From contig DFQX01000048.1 in the NCBI GenBank assembly GCA_002381155.1, positions 17,128 to 48,692 on the forward strand: a stretch of DNA of 31,565 nt, read 5' to 3'. The position numbers and the translations under genes were made by a program. The notes under the pieces were generated by a model, which was not told where the DNA came from, ran no database searches, and saw nothing but the letters and a program-made list of their open reading frames with translations. Of this stretch, positions 6,781 through 14,858 are shown piece by piece; position 1 is the stretch's first letter, and the number at the start of each line of letters is the position of its first letter. This stretch comes from Flavobacteriaceae bacterium UBA3478. Lineage in GTDB: Bacteria; Bacteroidota; Bacteroidia; Flavobacteriales; Flavobacteriaceae.

Positions 6781-8472
6781 TTATCGAATTAATTTTTTGT
6801 ACTTGATTCTTGTAGGGGTCACTTCCTTACCTAGTCGTTTTTTTCGATTCTCTTCGTAATCAGAAAATGATCCTTCGAAGAAATACACTGAAGAATTCCC
6901 CTCAAAGGCAAGTATATGTGTGCAGATTCTATCTAGAAACCAACGATCGTGAGAAATCACTACCGCACAACCAGCAAAATTTTCTAATCCTTCTTCTAGA
7001 GCTCTTAATGTATTGACATCCAAATCATTAGTAGGCTCATCGAGTAACAAAACATTGCCCTCTTCTTTAAGAGTCATTGCCAAATGCAATCGATTTCGTT
7101 CCCCTCCAGAAAGTAGTTTAACCTTCTTGTTTTGTTCACTACCTGAGAAATTGAATCGACTTAAATAGGCTCTTGAATTTACCTCTCTTCCAGACATAAG
7201 GATGAGTTCTTGACCATCAGAAAAATTCTCCCAAATGGTTTTTTCAGGATCAATATTGCTGTGACTTTGGTCAACATAGGCCACTTTAGCGGTTTCACCA
7301 ACCTCAAAAGAACCACCATCAGGAGTTAATTCTCCCATGATCATTTTAAAAAGAGTCGTTTTCCCGGCACCATTGGGCCCAATGACTCCTACAATTCCTG
7401 CTTGTGGTAATTTAAAACTTAATTCTTCATACAGTAAACGATCTCCGAAACCTTTTTTGATTGCTTTAGCCTCAATTACAGTGGTTCCCAGTCGAGGACC
7501 ATTCGGAATATAAATCTCAAGCTTCTCTTCGAGTTGTTTTTGGTCTTGACTTAAGAGCTTATCATAATTGTTTAGACGTGCTTTTTGTTTGGTTTGCCTC
7601 CCCTTTGCTCCTTGTCTTACCCATTCTAACTCTCGTTCAAGAGTTTTTTGTCGCTTACTTGCTTGCTTGCTCTCCTGCTCTAAACGTTTTGTTTTTTGGT
7701 CTAGCCAAGAAGAGTAATTACCTTTCCATGGAATACCCTCACCTCGATCTAACTCAAGAATCCATCCGGCTACATTATCTAGAAAATAACGATCGTGTGT
7801 AACCGCAATTACGGTTCCAGCGTATTGTGAAAGGTGTTGCTCTAACCATAATACCGATTCGGCATCTAAATGGTTGGTTGGCTCGTCGAGTAATAAAACA
7901 TCCGGTTGTTGCAATAGAAGTCGACATAATGCTACTCTTCGACGTTCACCTCCAGAAAGAACCGATATAGGAGTATCAGGCTCAGGAGTACGAAGCGCAT
8001 CCATGGCAATTTCTAATCGGGTGTCTAATTCCCAAGCATTGCTTGCATCGATTTGGTCTTGTAAACGGGCCTGCTCGTCCATAAGCTTTTGCATTTTATC
8101 TGCATCCTCATAAACTTCTGGCAGTCCGAACAAGTCATTGATTTCATTATATCGATCAAGGATAGCCACCGTTTCTGCAGCTCCTTCACGTACAATATCA
8201 ATTACTGTTTTAGTCTCGTCTAATGTGGGCTCTTGTTCTAGATAACCAACGGTGTAGCCCGGTGAAAAAACCACATCTCCTCGGTAATTGGTATCTAATC
8301 CTGCAATAATCTTAAGCAGTGTAGATTTACCCGATCCATTTAAACCGAGAATACCGATCTTGGCTCCATAGAAAAAACTGAGATAAATATTATTGAGAAC
8401 TGGAGTTTGAGCACCTGAAAAGGTCTTAGTCACTCCAGACATGGAGAAAATTACCTTCTTATCGTCTGACAT
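6781..8472 (-). CDS. ettA: ABC-F ATPase, energy-dependent translational throttle protein EttA
   Basis: Cytosolic ABC-F protein that binds the ribosomal E site and gates the first elongation steps according to energy state. Two ATPase domains are visible: Walker A GLNGSGKS (43-50), signature LSGGE (172-176), Walker B LLLDEPTNHLD (193-203); then GPNGAGKT (365-372), LSGGE (454-458) and LLLDEPTNDLD (475-485). The catalytic glutamates are E197 and E479. The 'arm' insertion lies between Walker A and signature of the first domain (about 95-150), and a charged linker (about 240-325) joins the halves. There are no membrane segments, so it is not a transporter. 563 residues fits EttA. It follows the 58-residue membrane protein by 23 bases, an arrangement familiar in Flavobacteriia. 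Confidence 0.95.
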   Translation of the reverse strand: MSDDKKVIFSMSGVTKTFSGAQTPVLNNIYLSFFYGAKIGILGLNGSGKSTLLKIIAGLDTNYRGDVVFSPGYTVGYLEQEPTLDETKTVIDIVREGAAETVAILDRYNEINDLFGLPEVYEDADKMQKLMDEQARLQDQIDASNAWELDTRLEIAMDALRTPEPDTPISVLSGGERRRVALCRLLLQQPDVLLLDEPTNHLDAESVLWLEQHLSQYAGTVIAVTHDRYFLDNVAGWILELDRGEGIPWKGNYSSWLDQKTKRLEQESKQASKRQKTLERELEWVRQGAKGRQTKQKARLNNYDKLLSQDQKQLEEKLEIYIPNGPRLGTTVIEAKAIKKGFGDRLLYEELSFKLPQAGIVGVIGPNGAGKTTLFKMIMGELTPDGGSFEVGETAKVAYVDQSHSNIDPEKTIWENFSDGQELILMSGREVNSRAYLSRFNFSGSEQNKKVKLLSGGERNRLHLAMTLKEEGNVLLLDEPTNDLDVNTLRALEEGLENFAGCAVVISHDRWFLDRICTHILAFEGNSSVYFFEGSFSDYEENRKKRLGKEVTPTRIKYKKLIR

Positions 8473-8495
8473 TTGATGGTCTATAAAATTAAAAT

Positions 8496-8672
8496 CTAAA
8501 CTCTTCCTTTTAGGGCATTAAATACCCAGGCGATGGCAAAAAAACCGATTCCTACTGTGGCAAAACCCCATCCGGCAACCTCATCGTACTTAAATGCAGC
8601 CAAGGCTAAAAGCACAAGTCCCATAAGGATCATCAGAAATGTAGCGTAGGCTAAAACTGTATTTTTATTCAT
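8496..8672 (-). CDS. Small 58-residue membrane protein, CAL67264 family
   Basis: A 58-codon frame from ATG (8672-8670) to TAG (8498-8496). The protein begins MNKNTVLAYATFLMILM, has two hydrophobic helices (about 6-27 and 34-54) joined by a short polar loop (KYDEVAGWG), and ends FNALKGRV. This pattern and its place just before ettA match the flavobacterial family I know as CAL67264 membrane proteins; that identification is from memory. Function is unknown. The 23-base gap to ettA and same strand imply one operon. It is divergent from the carboxylase gene at 8774. Confidence 0.85.
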   Translation of the reverse strand: MNKNTVLAYATFLMILMGLVLLALAAFKYDEVAGWGFATVGIGFFAIAWVFNALKGRV

Positions 8673-8773
8673 GGTTTTGTATTTGTTGCAGAGCCCAAAG
8701 TTCGTAAAAATGGCTCAATAAATTGTACCTTCACAGCATTATTGCTAATCGTATAAATCGGTATAAGCAGGCT

Positions 8774-10408
8774 ATGAAAAAGACTAAGAAGCAACTCGAG
8801 AACGAAATTCATCATCGCAATGCAGTAAAAGAACTTCAATCCATTTTAGGAGAAGTTTATCTCGGCGGTGGTAAAAAGCGTCTTGAAAAGAAAAGATCAG
8901 AAGGAAAGCTAACTGCCCGAGAACGCATCTCCTATCTATTAGACAAGAACACACCTTACCAAGAAATTGGTGCGTTGACCGCTCATAATCAATACCAAGA
9001 TCACGGCGGTTGTCCTTCTGCAGGTGTGATCACCATTCTCGGTTATGTAAATAACAGACTATGCATCATAGTTGCAAACGATTCTACGGTTAAGGCAGGG
9101 GCATGGTTTCCATTAACTGCGAAGAAAAATCTTAGAGCTCAAGAGATAGCTATAGAGAATAAAATTCCTATTCTTTATCTAGTAGATAGTGCTGGGATTT
9201 ATTTACCCCTTCAAGATGAAGTTTTCGCCGACAAGGAGCACTTTGGAAGAATTTTCAGGAACAACGCTAAATTAAGTGCCATGGGAGTTCCCCAACTCTC
9301 GGCCGTTTTAGGGTCTTGTGTGGCCGGAGGTGCCTATCTACCTATTATGAGCGATGAAACAATCATGGTTGAAGGTGCAGGGTCAATCTTTCTTGCTGGT
9401 CCTTATTTAGTAAAGGCAGCTATAGGAGAAACTATTGATGCCGAGACTCTAGGTGGTGCACATACCCATAATGCAATATCCGGAGTTGCCGATTATAAAG
9501 CAAAGGATGACAAGGAGGCTTTGGGCATTTTAAAGCAACTAGTAGGATCTTTAAAACTACCAAAAACAGCGGGTTTTGACCGAATTAAAAGTGAGTCTCC
9601 ACTCATAGCTCCTGAAGAAATTTACAATCGACTACCTTCAAAACGAAGTGAAGCCTACGATACGCATACCATCATTGAAGCCATCGTTGATGCTAATTCA
9701 TTCCTGGCCTACAAAGAATCTTATGGAAAAAGCCTCATCACTGGTTATGCACGTATCGATGGCTGGGCCGTAGGGATTGTGTCTAACCAGCGTAAGATCG
9801 AAAAAAATGCAAAGGGTGAGATGCAAATTGGAGGAGTGATTTATTCAGATTCAGCCGATAAAGCAACCCGTTTCATCGCCAACTGTAATCAAAAAGGAAT
9901 TCCACTAGTGTTTCTGCATGATGTCACAGGGTTTATGGTAGGTAGCAAAAGTGAACATGGAGGAATTATTAAGGACGGAGCTAAGATGGTAAACGCAGTT
10001 AGCAATTCAGTGGTTCCGAAATTTAGTATAGTCATGGGTAATTCTTATGGCGCCGGCAACTACGCTATGTGCGGAAAAGCCTATGATCCGCGATTAATTG
10101 TGGCGTGGCCCTCTGCGGAGATTGCTGTGATGAGCGGAGGTTCAGCGTCTAAAGTACTGTTGCAAATTGAAGAAGCTAAACTTCAAAAACAAGGAGGTAT
10201 CCTTTCAGATGAAGAAAAGCAAACCTTACTAGAAAACATCGAATCAAAATATAAGGAAAGTACCTCGCCATACTATGCTGCCTCTAGGCTGTGGGTTGAT
10301 GCGATCATCGATCCTGTTGAAACTAGGGAATTAATTTCACTAGGGATTGCTATGGCGAATCATAATGACGAAAAGCATACATTCAATATGGGAGTACTCC
10401 AAGTCTAG
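8774..10408 (+). CDS. Acyl-CoA carboxylase carboxyltransferase (beta) subunit, methylcrotonoyl-CoA carboxylase-like
   Basis: Transfers carboxyl from carboxybiotin to an acyl-CoA; biotin-dependent carboxylases of this type use a separate biotin carboxylase/carrier subunit, which is not in this window. The 544-residue crotonase-fold protein contains the conserved N-terminal KLTARERI, then DSAGIYLPLQDEVF, HFGRIF, GSCVAGGAYLP and a C-terminal HDVTGFMVG plus GNSYGAGNYAMCG. The QDEVF...HFGRIF and GAYLP pattern fits methylcrotonoyl-CoA carboxylase beta (leucine degradation) better than propionyl-CoA carboxylase, but substrate cannot be settled here. An in-frame TTG at 8723 gives a longer frame; I prefer the ATG at 8774 because the product then begins at the family N-terminus, and TACCTTCA at 8725-8732 looks like its -7 element. 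Its TAG stop overlaps the convergent menE stop. Confidence 0.88.
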   Translation: MKKTKKQLENEIHHRNAVKELQSILGEVYLGGGKKRLEKKRSEGKLTARERISYLLDKNTPYQEIGALTAHNQYQDHGGCPSAGVITILGYVNNRLCIIVANDSTVKAGAWFPLTAKKNLRAQEIAIENKIPILYLVDSAGIYLPLQDEVFADKEHFGRIFRNNAKLSAMGVPQLSAVLGSCVAGGAYLPIMSDETIMVEGAGSIFLAGPYLVKAAIGETIDAETLGGAHTHNAISGVADYKAKDDKEALGILKQLVGSLKLPKTAGFDRIKSESPLIAPEEIYNRLPSKRSEAYDTHTIIEAIVDANSFLAYKESYGKSLITGYARIDGWAVGIVSNQRKIEKNAKGEMQIGGVIYSDSADKATRFIANCNQKGIPLVFLHDVTGFMVGSKSEHGGIIKDGAKMVNAVSNSVVPKFSIVMGNSYGAGNYAMCGKAYDPRLIVAWPSAEIAVMSGGSASKVLLQIEEAKLQKQGGILSDEEKQTLLENIESKYKESTSPYYAASRLWVDAIIDPVETRELISLGIAMANHNDEKHTFNMGVLQV

Positions 10409-11457
10409 AGTGTAGCCCTCTTGTCAATTTTACCAGTTCCTGTATAAACAAAGCTTCTTGCAATTACCTTACGAGGCTTATGATAGTTGGGCCAATCTAA
10501 CGTTTCGATGTATTCCTGTATCGAGGATAATTCAGAATCTTTCTCAGCATGAATTACTACGGTAATCTGACTACCCAACTCGGGGTGCGGAGTTCCACAA
10601 ACAAAAAACTCCTTCTCTAGGCGGTTCAAACTCAAAATTTCTTCTACCACCCTCGGATGAATTTTTATTCCCCCTGTATTGATGACCTCATCTAATCGTC
10701 CAATCAGAATAAAATGAGATTCATCAATAAGTTCAACTTCATCATTAGTAAGATGCGATTTAGTGCGAAGATGTGGTGTTTCAATAACTAGTGCACTGTT
10801 ATCCGCTCTTGAAATTTTAATACCCTCTAATAGACTGAAAAACCGATGGTTGTTAGGGTGGCGCTCTCTTAAGGCAATATGAGATAAGGTCTCAGTCATT
10901 CCGTAGGACTCTACAATTCGTTCTGGTTTCTTTAGCAACCTACCTAGTATGGCATCTGACAAAGCAGCTCCTCCTATCAAAATATTCTCAATAGATTGAA
11001 AACTTTCTTGACTATTCACTAATTGATGCGGTGTCATAGAAGCCCAATGTATTTTTTGATGATGAAACATAGAAGGTTGTATCACAGATGAAAGTGTGAC
11101 GGTAATTAACCCTGCCCCCACACGCATCGCACGAACAAGCACCATCAGTCCACCAACACCATTTATCGGAAGACAAAGTAATAAGTTAGAATGAGCGGTC
11201 AACCCGAGTGCCTTAATACTCAAGTCTGCGGATGCCACTAACTCCTCTATGGTAAATTGAATTTCTTTTGGCTTACCTGTAGAACCTGAGGTACGAATTC
11301 GTAAAAAGTCCATCGTACCCTCAGAAAGCTTGTATAATTCCCTAATGACAAATTGCAAACCCTCAGGAGCATTAAAAAATACTTCCTCTTCTAATTGAGC
11401 TAGTGACTCAGAAGATTGAATGGGATGACCATTGAGTTTCCAAGGCTTAAAATGCAT
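10405..11457 (-). CDS. menE: o-Succinylbenzoate-CoA ligase (MenE), short Bacteroidota form
   Basis: Activates o-succinylbenzoate with ATP and CoA to OSB-CoA in menaquinone synthesis. It is an ANL-superfamily enzyme: phosphate loop RTSGSTGKPKE (about 55-65), the YGMTET motif (185-190), the A8 hinge GRLDEVINTGG (253-263) and the C-terminal catalytic lysine in TGTGKIDK (343). At 350 residues it is some 100 shorter than the E. coli enzyme, mainly at the N-terminus. I chose the ATG at 11457; the frame can be extended to a TTG at 11475. The identification as MenE rests on context: it is the last gene of the men run, overlapping the CPBP gene by 11 bases. Its stop codon lies in a CTAG shared with the convergent carboxylase gene. 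Confidence 0.9.
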   Translation of the reverse strand: MHFKPWKLNGHPIQSSESLAQLEEEVFFNAPEGLQFVIRELYKLSEGTMDFLRIRTSGSTGKPKEIQFTIEELVASADLSIKALGLTAHSNLLLCLPINGVGGLMVLVRAMRVGAGLITVTLSSVIQPSMFHHQKIHWASMTPHQLVNSQESFQSIENILIGGAALSDAILGRLLKKPERIVESYGMTETLSHIALRERHPNNHRFFSLLEGIKISRADNSALVIETPHLRTKSHLTNDEVELIDESHFILIGRLDEVINTGGIKIHPRVVEEILSLNRLEKEFFVCGTPHPELGSQITVVIHAEKDSELSSIQEYIETLDWPNYHKPRKVIARSFVYTGTGKIDKRATL

Positions 11458-12349
11458 CGTTATCGGTTGATCCAACTAATTTTTGTTTCGTATTCTTCCA
11501 TTGATACTTTTTAGAGAACACATAGAGTATAAGTGGATAAAAAATAAGCAATGGCAATAAGGCATCCATTCCAAAGCTAGGTTCGCTTACGTCCTTTAAT
11601 ATCGAGGGAACATTGAAAGCGGTCCAGTCTGCCGACACCAATAAAGCACCAATTAAATTATTAGCCGCGTGAGTTCCTAGGGCTAATTCAATTCCTTCAT
11701 CAGCTAGGGTCATGATCCCGAAAAAGAAACCTGATCCGATATAATAAGCCAGGATTCCATACCCGAGCTTCTCCACTTCTGGATTCGCAATATGCATAAG
11801 GCCAAACAATACGGAGGGAATCACCAGTGCCCAGAATCTTCTTTTCGAAAAGAAACCTATACTTTGAGTTAAATGACCCCGAAACATCAGCTCCTCAAAG
11901 GAAGTCTGAAAAGGAATCATCACTAGCGCTACGATTAAAAAAGGCCAAAAGGTTGAAAAATCAAATTGCACGACAAAATGTTCTGGAGCTAACAGGTACT
12001 CAGCAAGTACAGACACTAAAACAACCATCGACCAGATAAAAAAGGAGAAACCTACTCTACCCCAGTCAATTTCATATCTTCCTGTAAATTGTTTTACAAC
12101 GGGTAGCTTTAAAACGAGAATACCATAGACTAATAATATCCAGAATCCCAAGGCCAGAGGTAGTAAAATAACAAATAGCGTAGTTGTCGACCCCAACATT
12201 TCAATCATCTGTTTCATCGCTGTGGCTGTATCTACAGGGCTATTAATGGTTACCCAAAAATTATAGACCATAAGTGCAAAAAACAAAACAGGGATTAATA
12301 GAAATTTCCAAAAGAGTGCTTTGGTCTGTTCTAAACGCTGTATAAACAT
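11447..12349 (-). CDS. CPBP family intramembrane metalloprotease
   Basis: Polytopic membrane protein with the three CPBP/Abi (type II CAAX protease) motifs: EExxxR in FEELMFRGHL (glutamates 152-153, Arg 157), FxxxH in FGLMH (182-186), and HxxxN in THAAN (His 227, Asn 231). About seven to eight hydrophobic segments span the 300 residues. The catalytic residues appear intact, so it should be an active glutamic/metallo-type intramembrane protease; substrate unknown. The open frame extends to 12409 into menC, but the ATG at 12349 starts just 10 bases after the menC stop and is the better start. Its position between menC and menE is a recurring flavobacterial arrangement as I remember it; whether it acts on quinone synthesis is unknown. 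Confidence 0.9.
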   Translation of the reverse strand: MFIQRLEQTKALFWKFLLIPVLFFALMVYNFWVTINSPVDTATAMKQMIEMLGSTTTLFVILLPLALGFWILLVYGILVLKLPVVKQFTGRYEIDWGRVGFSFFIWSMVVLVSVLAEYLLAPEHFVVQFDFSTFWPFLIVALVMIPFQTSFEELMFRGHLTQSIGFFSKRRFWALVIPSVLFGLMHIANPEVEKLGYGILAYYIGSGFFFGIMTLADEGIELALGTHAANNLIGALLVSADWTAFNVPSILKDVSEPSFGMDALLPLLIFYPLILYVFSKKYQWKNTKQKLVGSTDNDAF

Positions 12350-12359
12350 TAGTTCGTTT

Positions 12360-13424
12360 TTAAAGTTGGATCTTCCAAGGTAATTCATTTTGATAAGACA
12401 AGGCCCCATTAGTAACTAGCAGTGGCGAATCAAAATTGTTTGTGTATAAACTTCCTGTGCCTAATCCCTGCTCTAGGGTTGGGTTTAAGGTTGCAGTATA
12501 TTGAGCAATAGCGTTTAGCCCAATATTACTTTCTAAAGCGCTCGTAATCCAAAATTGATCATGAATGCGTCTATATTGCTCAATAGCGCCATATCCACCT
12601 ATCAAAGCAGGTTTGAAGATGAGATAATCGGGCTGAATCGTATGGACACAATTGGTTCTTGACTCTAAAGTTTTTAAACCAATAAGTTCTTCGTCTAAAG
12701 CAATAGCAATTGGACTTTCTTCAACAACTCTCGCCATTTCTTGCCATTGCCCAGACTTGATAGGTTGTTCTATAGAATGTACTTCTAAGACTGACAACTT
12801 ATCCAAAATCGATAAAACCGACTCTGCATCAAATGCACCGTTTGCATCTACCCTTAAGGTAAGCTCTTGATTGTTAAAACGATCTCTTATAGATTTTAAT
12901 AATCGATATTCTTCGTCGAAGTTGATTGCTCCAATTTTCATTTTAAGGCATTTGAACCCCTTTTCTAGTAGCGGTTCGATTTGAGCCTTCATGAAATTGG
13001 CATCACCCATCCAGATTAGGCCATTGATTGAAATGCTCGATTCACCTCTCGAAAATGGAGAATCAAAGAGATGAAAGGGAGAGGTATTCGATAGATAACT
13101 TAAGGTAAGTTGCTCTAAACCAAATTGTATGGATGGATAATCTGAGTTTTCTTGAAGTAAGTCAATGATTATGGGGTCATTAAGATTAGCTATAGAGTCA
13201 AGCAGCCCTAACCACTGCTCCACAGATTTTCTAAGCCTTTCTAAATACGAAGACAGGGGATCAATACTCAGCCCTTCAAAACGATTGAACTCAGCAATTG
13301 CAACTAAACGATCTACCTCAAAAAGACGAACAATGTACGTGTCCTTACTCGTTAAAACCCCTCTTGAAGTACCACCGGGTATTTTAAAATTCAAAACGTG
13401 TTTATGAATATCAAAATGCATCAT
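12360..13424 (-). CDS. menC: o-Succinylbenzoate synthase (MenC), enolase superfamily
   Basis: Dehydrates SHCHC to o-succinylbenzoate in menaquinone synthesis. The 354-residue protein shows the muconate-cycloisomerase-type catalytic set: KxK at K161/K163 (LKMKIGA), metal ligands D193 (RVDANGAF), E219 (SIEQPI) and D244 (ALDEEL), and the second base K271 in FKPALIGGYG. That complete set argues for an active enzyme. Enolase-superfamily relatives include dipeptide epimerases, but the men neighbours settle the call. It starts with ATG ATG; the first overlaps the menA stop by four bases (ATGA), implying translational coupling. Confidence 0.94.
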   Translation of the reverse strand: MMHFDIHKHVLNFKIPGGTSRGVLTSKDTYIVRLFEVDRLVAIAEFNRFEGLSIDPLSSYLERLRKSVEQWLGLLDSIANLNDPIIIDLLQENSDYPSIQFGLEQLTLSYLSNTSPFHLFDSPFSRGESSISINGLIWMGDANFMKAQIEPLLEKGFKCLKMKIGAINFDEEYRLLKSIRDRFNNQELTLRVDANGAFDAESVLSILDKLSVLEVHSIEQPIKSGQWQEMARVVEESPIAIALDEELIGLKTLESRTNCVHTIQPDYLIFKPALIGGYGAIEQYRRIHDQFWITSALESNIGLNAIAQYTATLNPTLEQGLGTGSLYTNNFDSPLLVTNGALSYQNELPWKIQL

Positions 13425-14320
13425 TTGAAATAAGCAATTGCGAAACTAATCACCGAAAGAAAAAAGCAGAATAAAGCTATTTTCTTCAGTTCATCATCAA
13501 GATTTCTATAGTCTTCAACTTCGCGAACCTTTTGAATATGAGGTATAATAAAAACAAAAGCAAGCACTAAAAAGATACTACTCGGGCTAAGGACAGCAAT
13601 CGTTGAAAAGGTAAATCCAATATAGGCGGTGATTAGAAGTAGGTAATGATAAATTTTAGCACGTCTCACTCCCATTCGAACCACTAAAGTGTTCTTCCCA
13701 GACGCTTTATCTGATTGATGGTCACGCATATTATTCAAATTCAAAACCGCGGTACTCAATGAGCCCGCTGTTAACGTGTACCCGACAGCATAAAATGGGA
13801 TTTTTGGAGTGAATAAAACTATGGTGCCTAAAACGGCAACACCTCCAAAAAAAAAGAAAACCATAAAATCACCTAATCCATAATAACCATAAGGTTTTTT
13901 GCCTAAGGTATAGGTAAGCGCGGCAACGATGGATAATGCACCTAGTATTGCAAGAACGGCATAAGAAGTGCTATTTAGATTTGCGCCTTGAAGCAACTGA
14001 TAGATCGCTAACCCGGTCAGAATAACAAGTACTACAATCCCATTTTTCAACTCCCGAGCAGACAATAAACCTGCTTGCAGTGCCCTTTTTGGTCCAATTC
14101 GATTCTCATTATCCGTTCCTTTTAAACCATCCCCTAAGTCATTAGCAAAATTAGATAAGACTTGTAACAAAATGGTCACTATCAAGGCCCAATGAAAGAC
14201 TGAAGGGTCAAAGTTTTCAATAGCTAGAACTACTGTAGCCCCAAAAAATATCCCTGAAAGTGAAAGAGGAAGCGTCCGAAGTCGAGCTGCGATTAACCAA
14301 GCAATAAAGGTTTGCTTCAT
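13421..14320 (-). CDS. menA: 1,4-Dihydroxy-2-naphthoate polyprenyltransferase (MenA)
   Basis: Integral membrane UbiA-family prenyltransferase that joins DHNA to a polyprenyl diphosphate to give demethylmenaquinone. 299 residues with about eight to nine hydrophobic segments. The two Asp-rich motifs that bind Mg-diphosphate are present: NDLGDGLKGTD (60-70) and RDHQSDKASGK (199-209). The GPKRALQAG segment after the first motif is characteristic of MenA. Its ATG overlaps the stop of the SPOR-like gene by one base (TAATG) and its own stop overlaps menC by four bases. Confidence 0.95.
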   Translation of the reverse strand: MKQTFIAWLIAARLRTLPLSLSGIFFGATVVLAIENFDPSVFHWALIVTILLQVLSNFANDLGDGLKGTDNENRIGPKRALQAGLLSARELKNGIVVLVILTGLAIYQLLQGANLNSTSYAVLAILGALSIVAALTYTLGKKPYGYYGLGDFMVFFFFGGVAVLGTIVLFTPKIPFYAVGYTLTAGSLSTAVLNLNNMRDHQSDKASGKNTLVVRMGVRRAKIYHYLLLITAYIGFTFSTIAVLSPSSIFLVLAFVFIIPHIQKVREVEDYRNLDDELKKIALFCFFLSVISFAIAYFK

Positions 14321-14694
14321 TATTCAGCGCGGTGAATCTTAAGACGTGTAGTACCCTTGTAAGAAGCAACAAAAGCGTCTGAAAAACCAAGTTTAACCAA
14401 CCCTCTTCTTAATGCGTTTGCTTCTTCTAAAGTCTCATATAGACCGATAGAATACTTCATGTAAGGATGAGCTTCAACAAAAATTCCATTAGCTAAACCT
14501 GGAGAAATTAAACCGGTAGCCTCTATAGGCAACATACCCGTTTGAACGCTATAAATAGTATCTGAAGTCACTAAATTTCGGGCCAAATAAAAATCTTGAA
14601 TTTTCTTAAGCTCGGTATTTTCTTCTTCTAACAAACTAATTTTTTCCTCAAGACGGGTGATTTCAGTGGTATCAACCTCCGGAATCTTAACCAA
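14320..14694 (-). CDS. SPOR-like domain protein, downstream part of a frame-broken gene
   Basis: The frame holds 124 codons from a TTG (14694) with no ATG or GTG in frame upstream before a stop, so it does not look like a complete gene. It codes for a short coiled coil (about 10-35, EEKISLLEEENTELKK) and a C-terminal domain with YSVQTGMLP and YSIGLYETLEEANALRRG, the pattern of a SPOR (peptidoglycan-binding, septum-linked) domain; the family call is tentative. Upstream in another frame (14687-14809) lies an N-terminal tail plus membrane helix. Removing one base from the nine-A run at 14713-14721 would join the two into a 162-residue protein: GTG start, one membrane helix (about 17-35), coiled coil, SPOR-like domain. 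It overlaps menA by one base and is probably read with the men operon. Confidence 0.75.
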   Translation of the reverse strand: MVKIPEVDTTEITRLEEKISLLEEENTELKKIQDFYLARNLVTSDTIYSVQTGMLPIEATGLISPGLANGIFVEAHPYMKYSIGLYETLEEANALRRGLVKLGFSDAFVASYKGTTRLKIHRAE

Positions 14695-14809
14695 CCACTC
14701 TGATAGACTTCCAAAAAAAAACCATGGCGATTACCAATAAGGATAATACCATTAAGCTATAAGAAAGCAGACTGTTTTGACGTTTTAGCGAATGAAGTTG
14801 TTTAGACAC
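14687..14809 (-). pseudogene. N-terminal membrane-anchor fragment of the SPOR-like gene, out of frame
   Basis: From GTG (14809) the frame reads a basic N-terminus (SKQLHSLKRQ), then a hydrophobic helix (SLMVLSLLVIAMVFF), and after a run of nine T on the coding strand (A at 14713-14721 on the plus strand) it ends at TAA (14689-14687) after about eight more residues. A stop in the other frame just upstream of the helix means the downstream part cannot supply its own anchor. It is best read as the 5' part of the gene at 14320-14694, separated by a homopolymer frameshift. It could be a true mutation, a slippage-dependent switch, or a sequencing/assembly error. Confidence 0.65.
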
Positions 14810-14858
14810 AGAAACTATTTTAGATTAGTAAATATACTTAAACTCCCTTAATTAGAAA

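Noticed and set aside
8723..8773. N-terminal extension of the carboxylase from TTG at 8723
   Set aside because: The extra 17 residues do not resemble the family start, and the region holds a likely -7 element; the ATG at 8774 is better.
12350..12409. N-terminal extension of the CPBP protease into menC
   Set aside because: The frame remains open by chance; the ATG at 12349 follows the menC stop by 10 bases and gives the normal length.
14692..14694. Re-initiation at TTG 14694 as the true start of the SPOR-like protein
   Set aside because: Possible because it overlaps the upstream stop, but it would leave a SPOR-like protein without signal or membrane anchor, while the anchor is encoded directly upstream one base out of frame.
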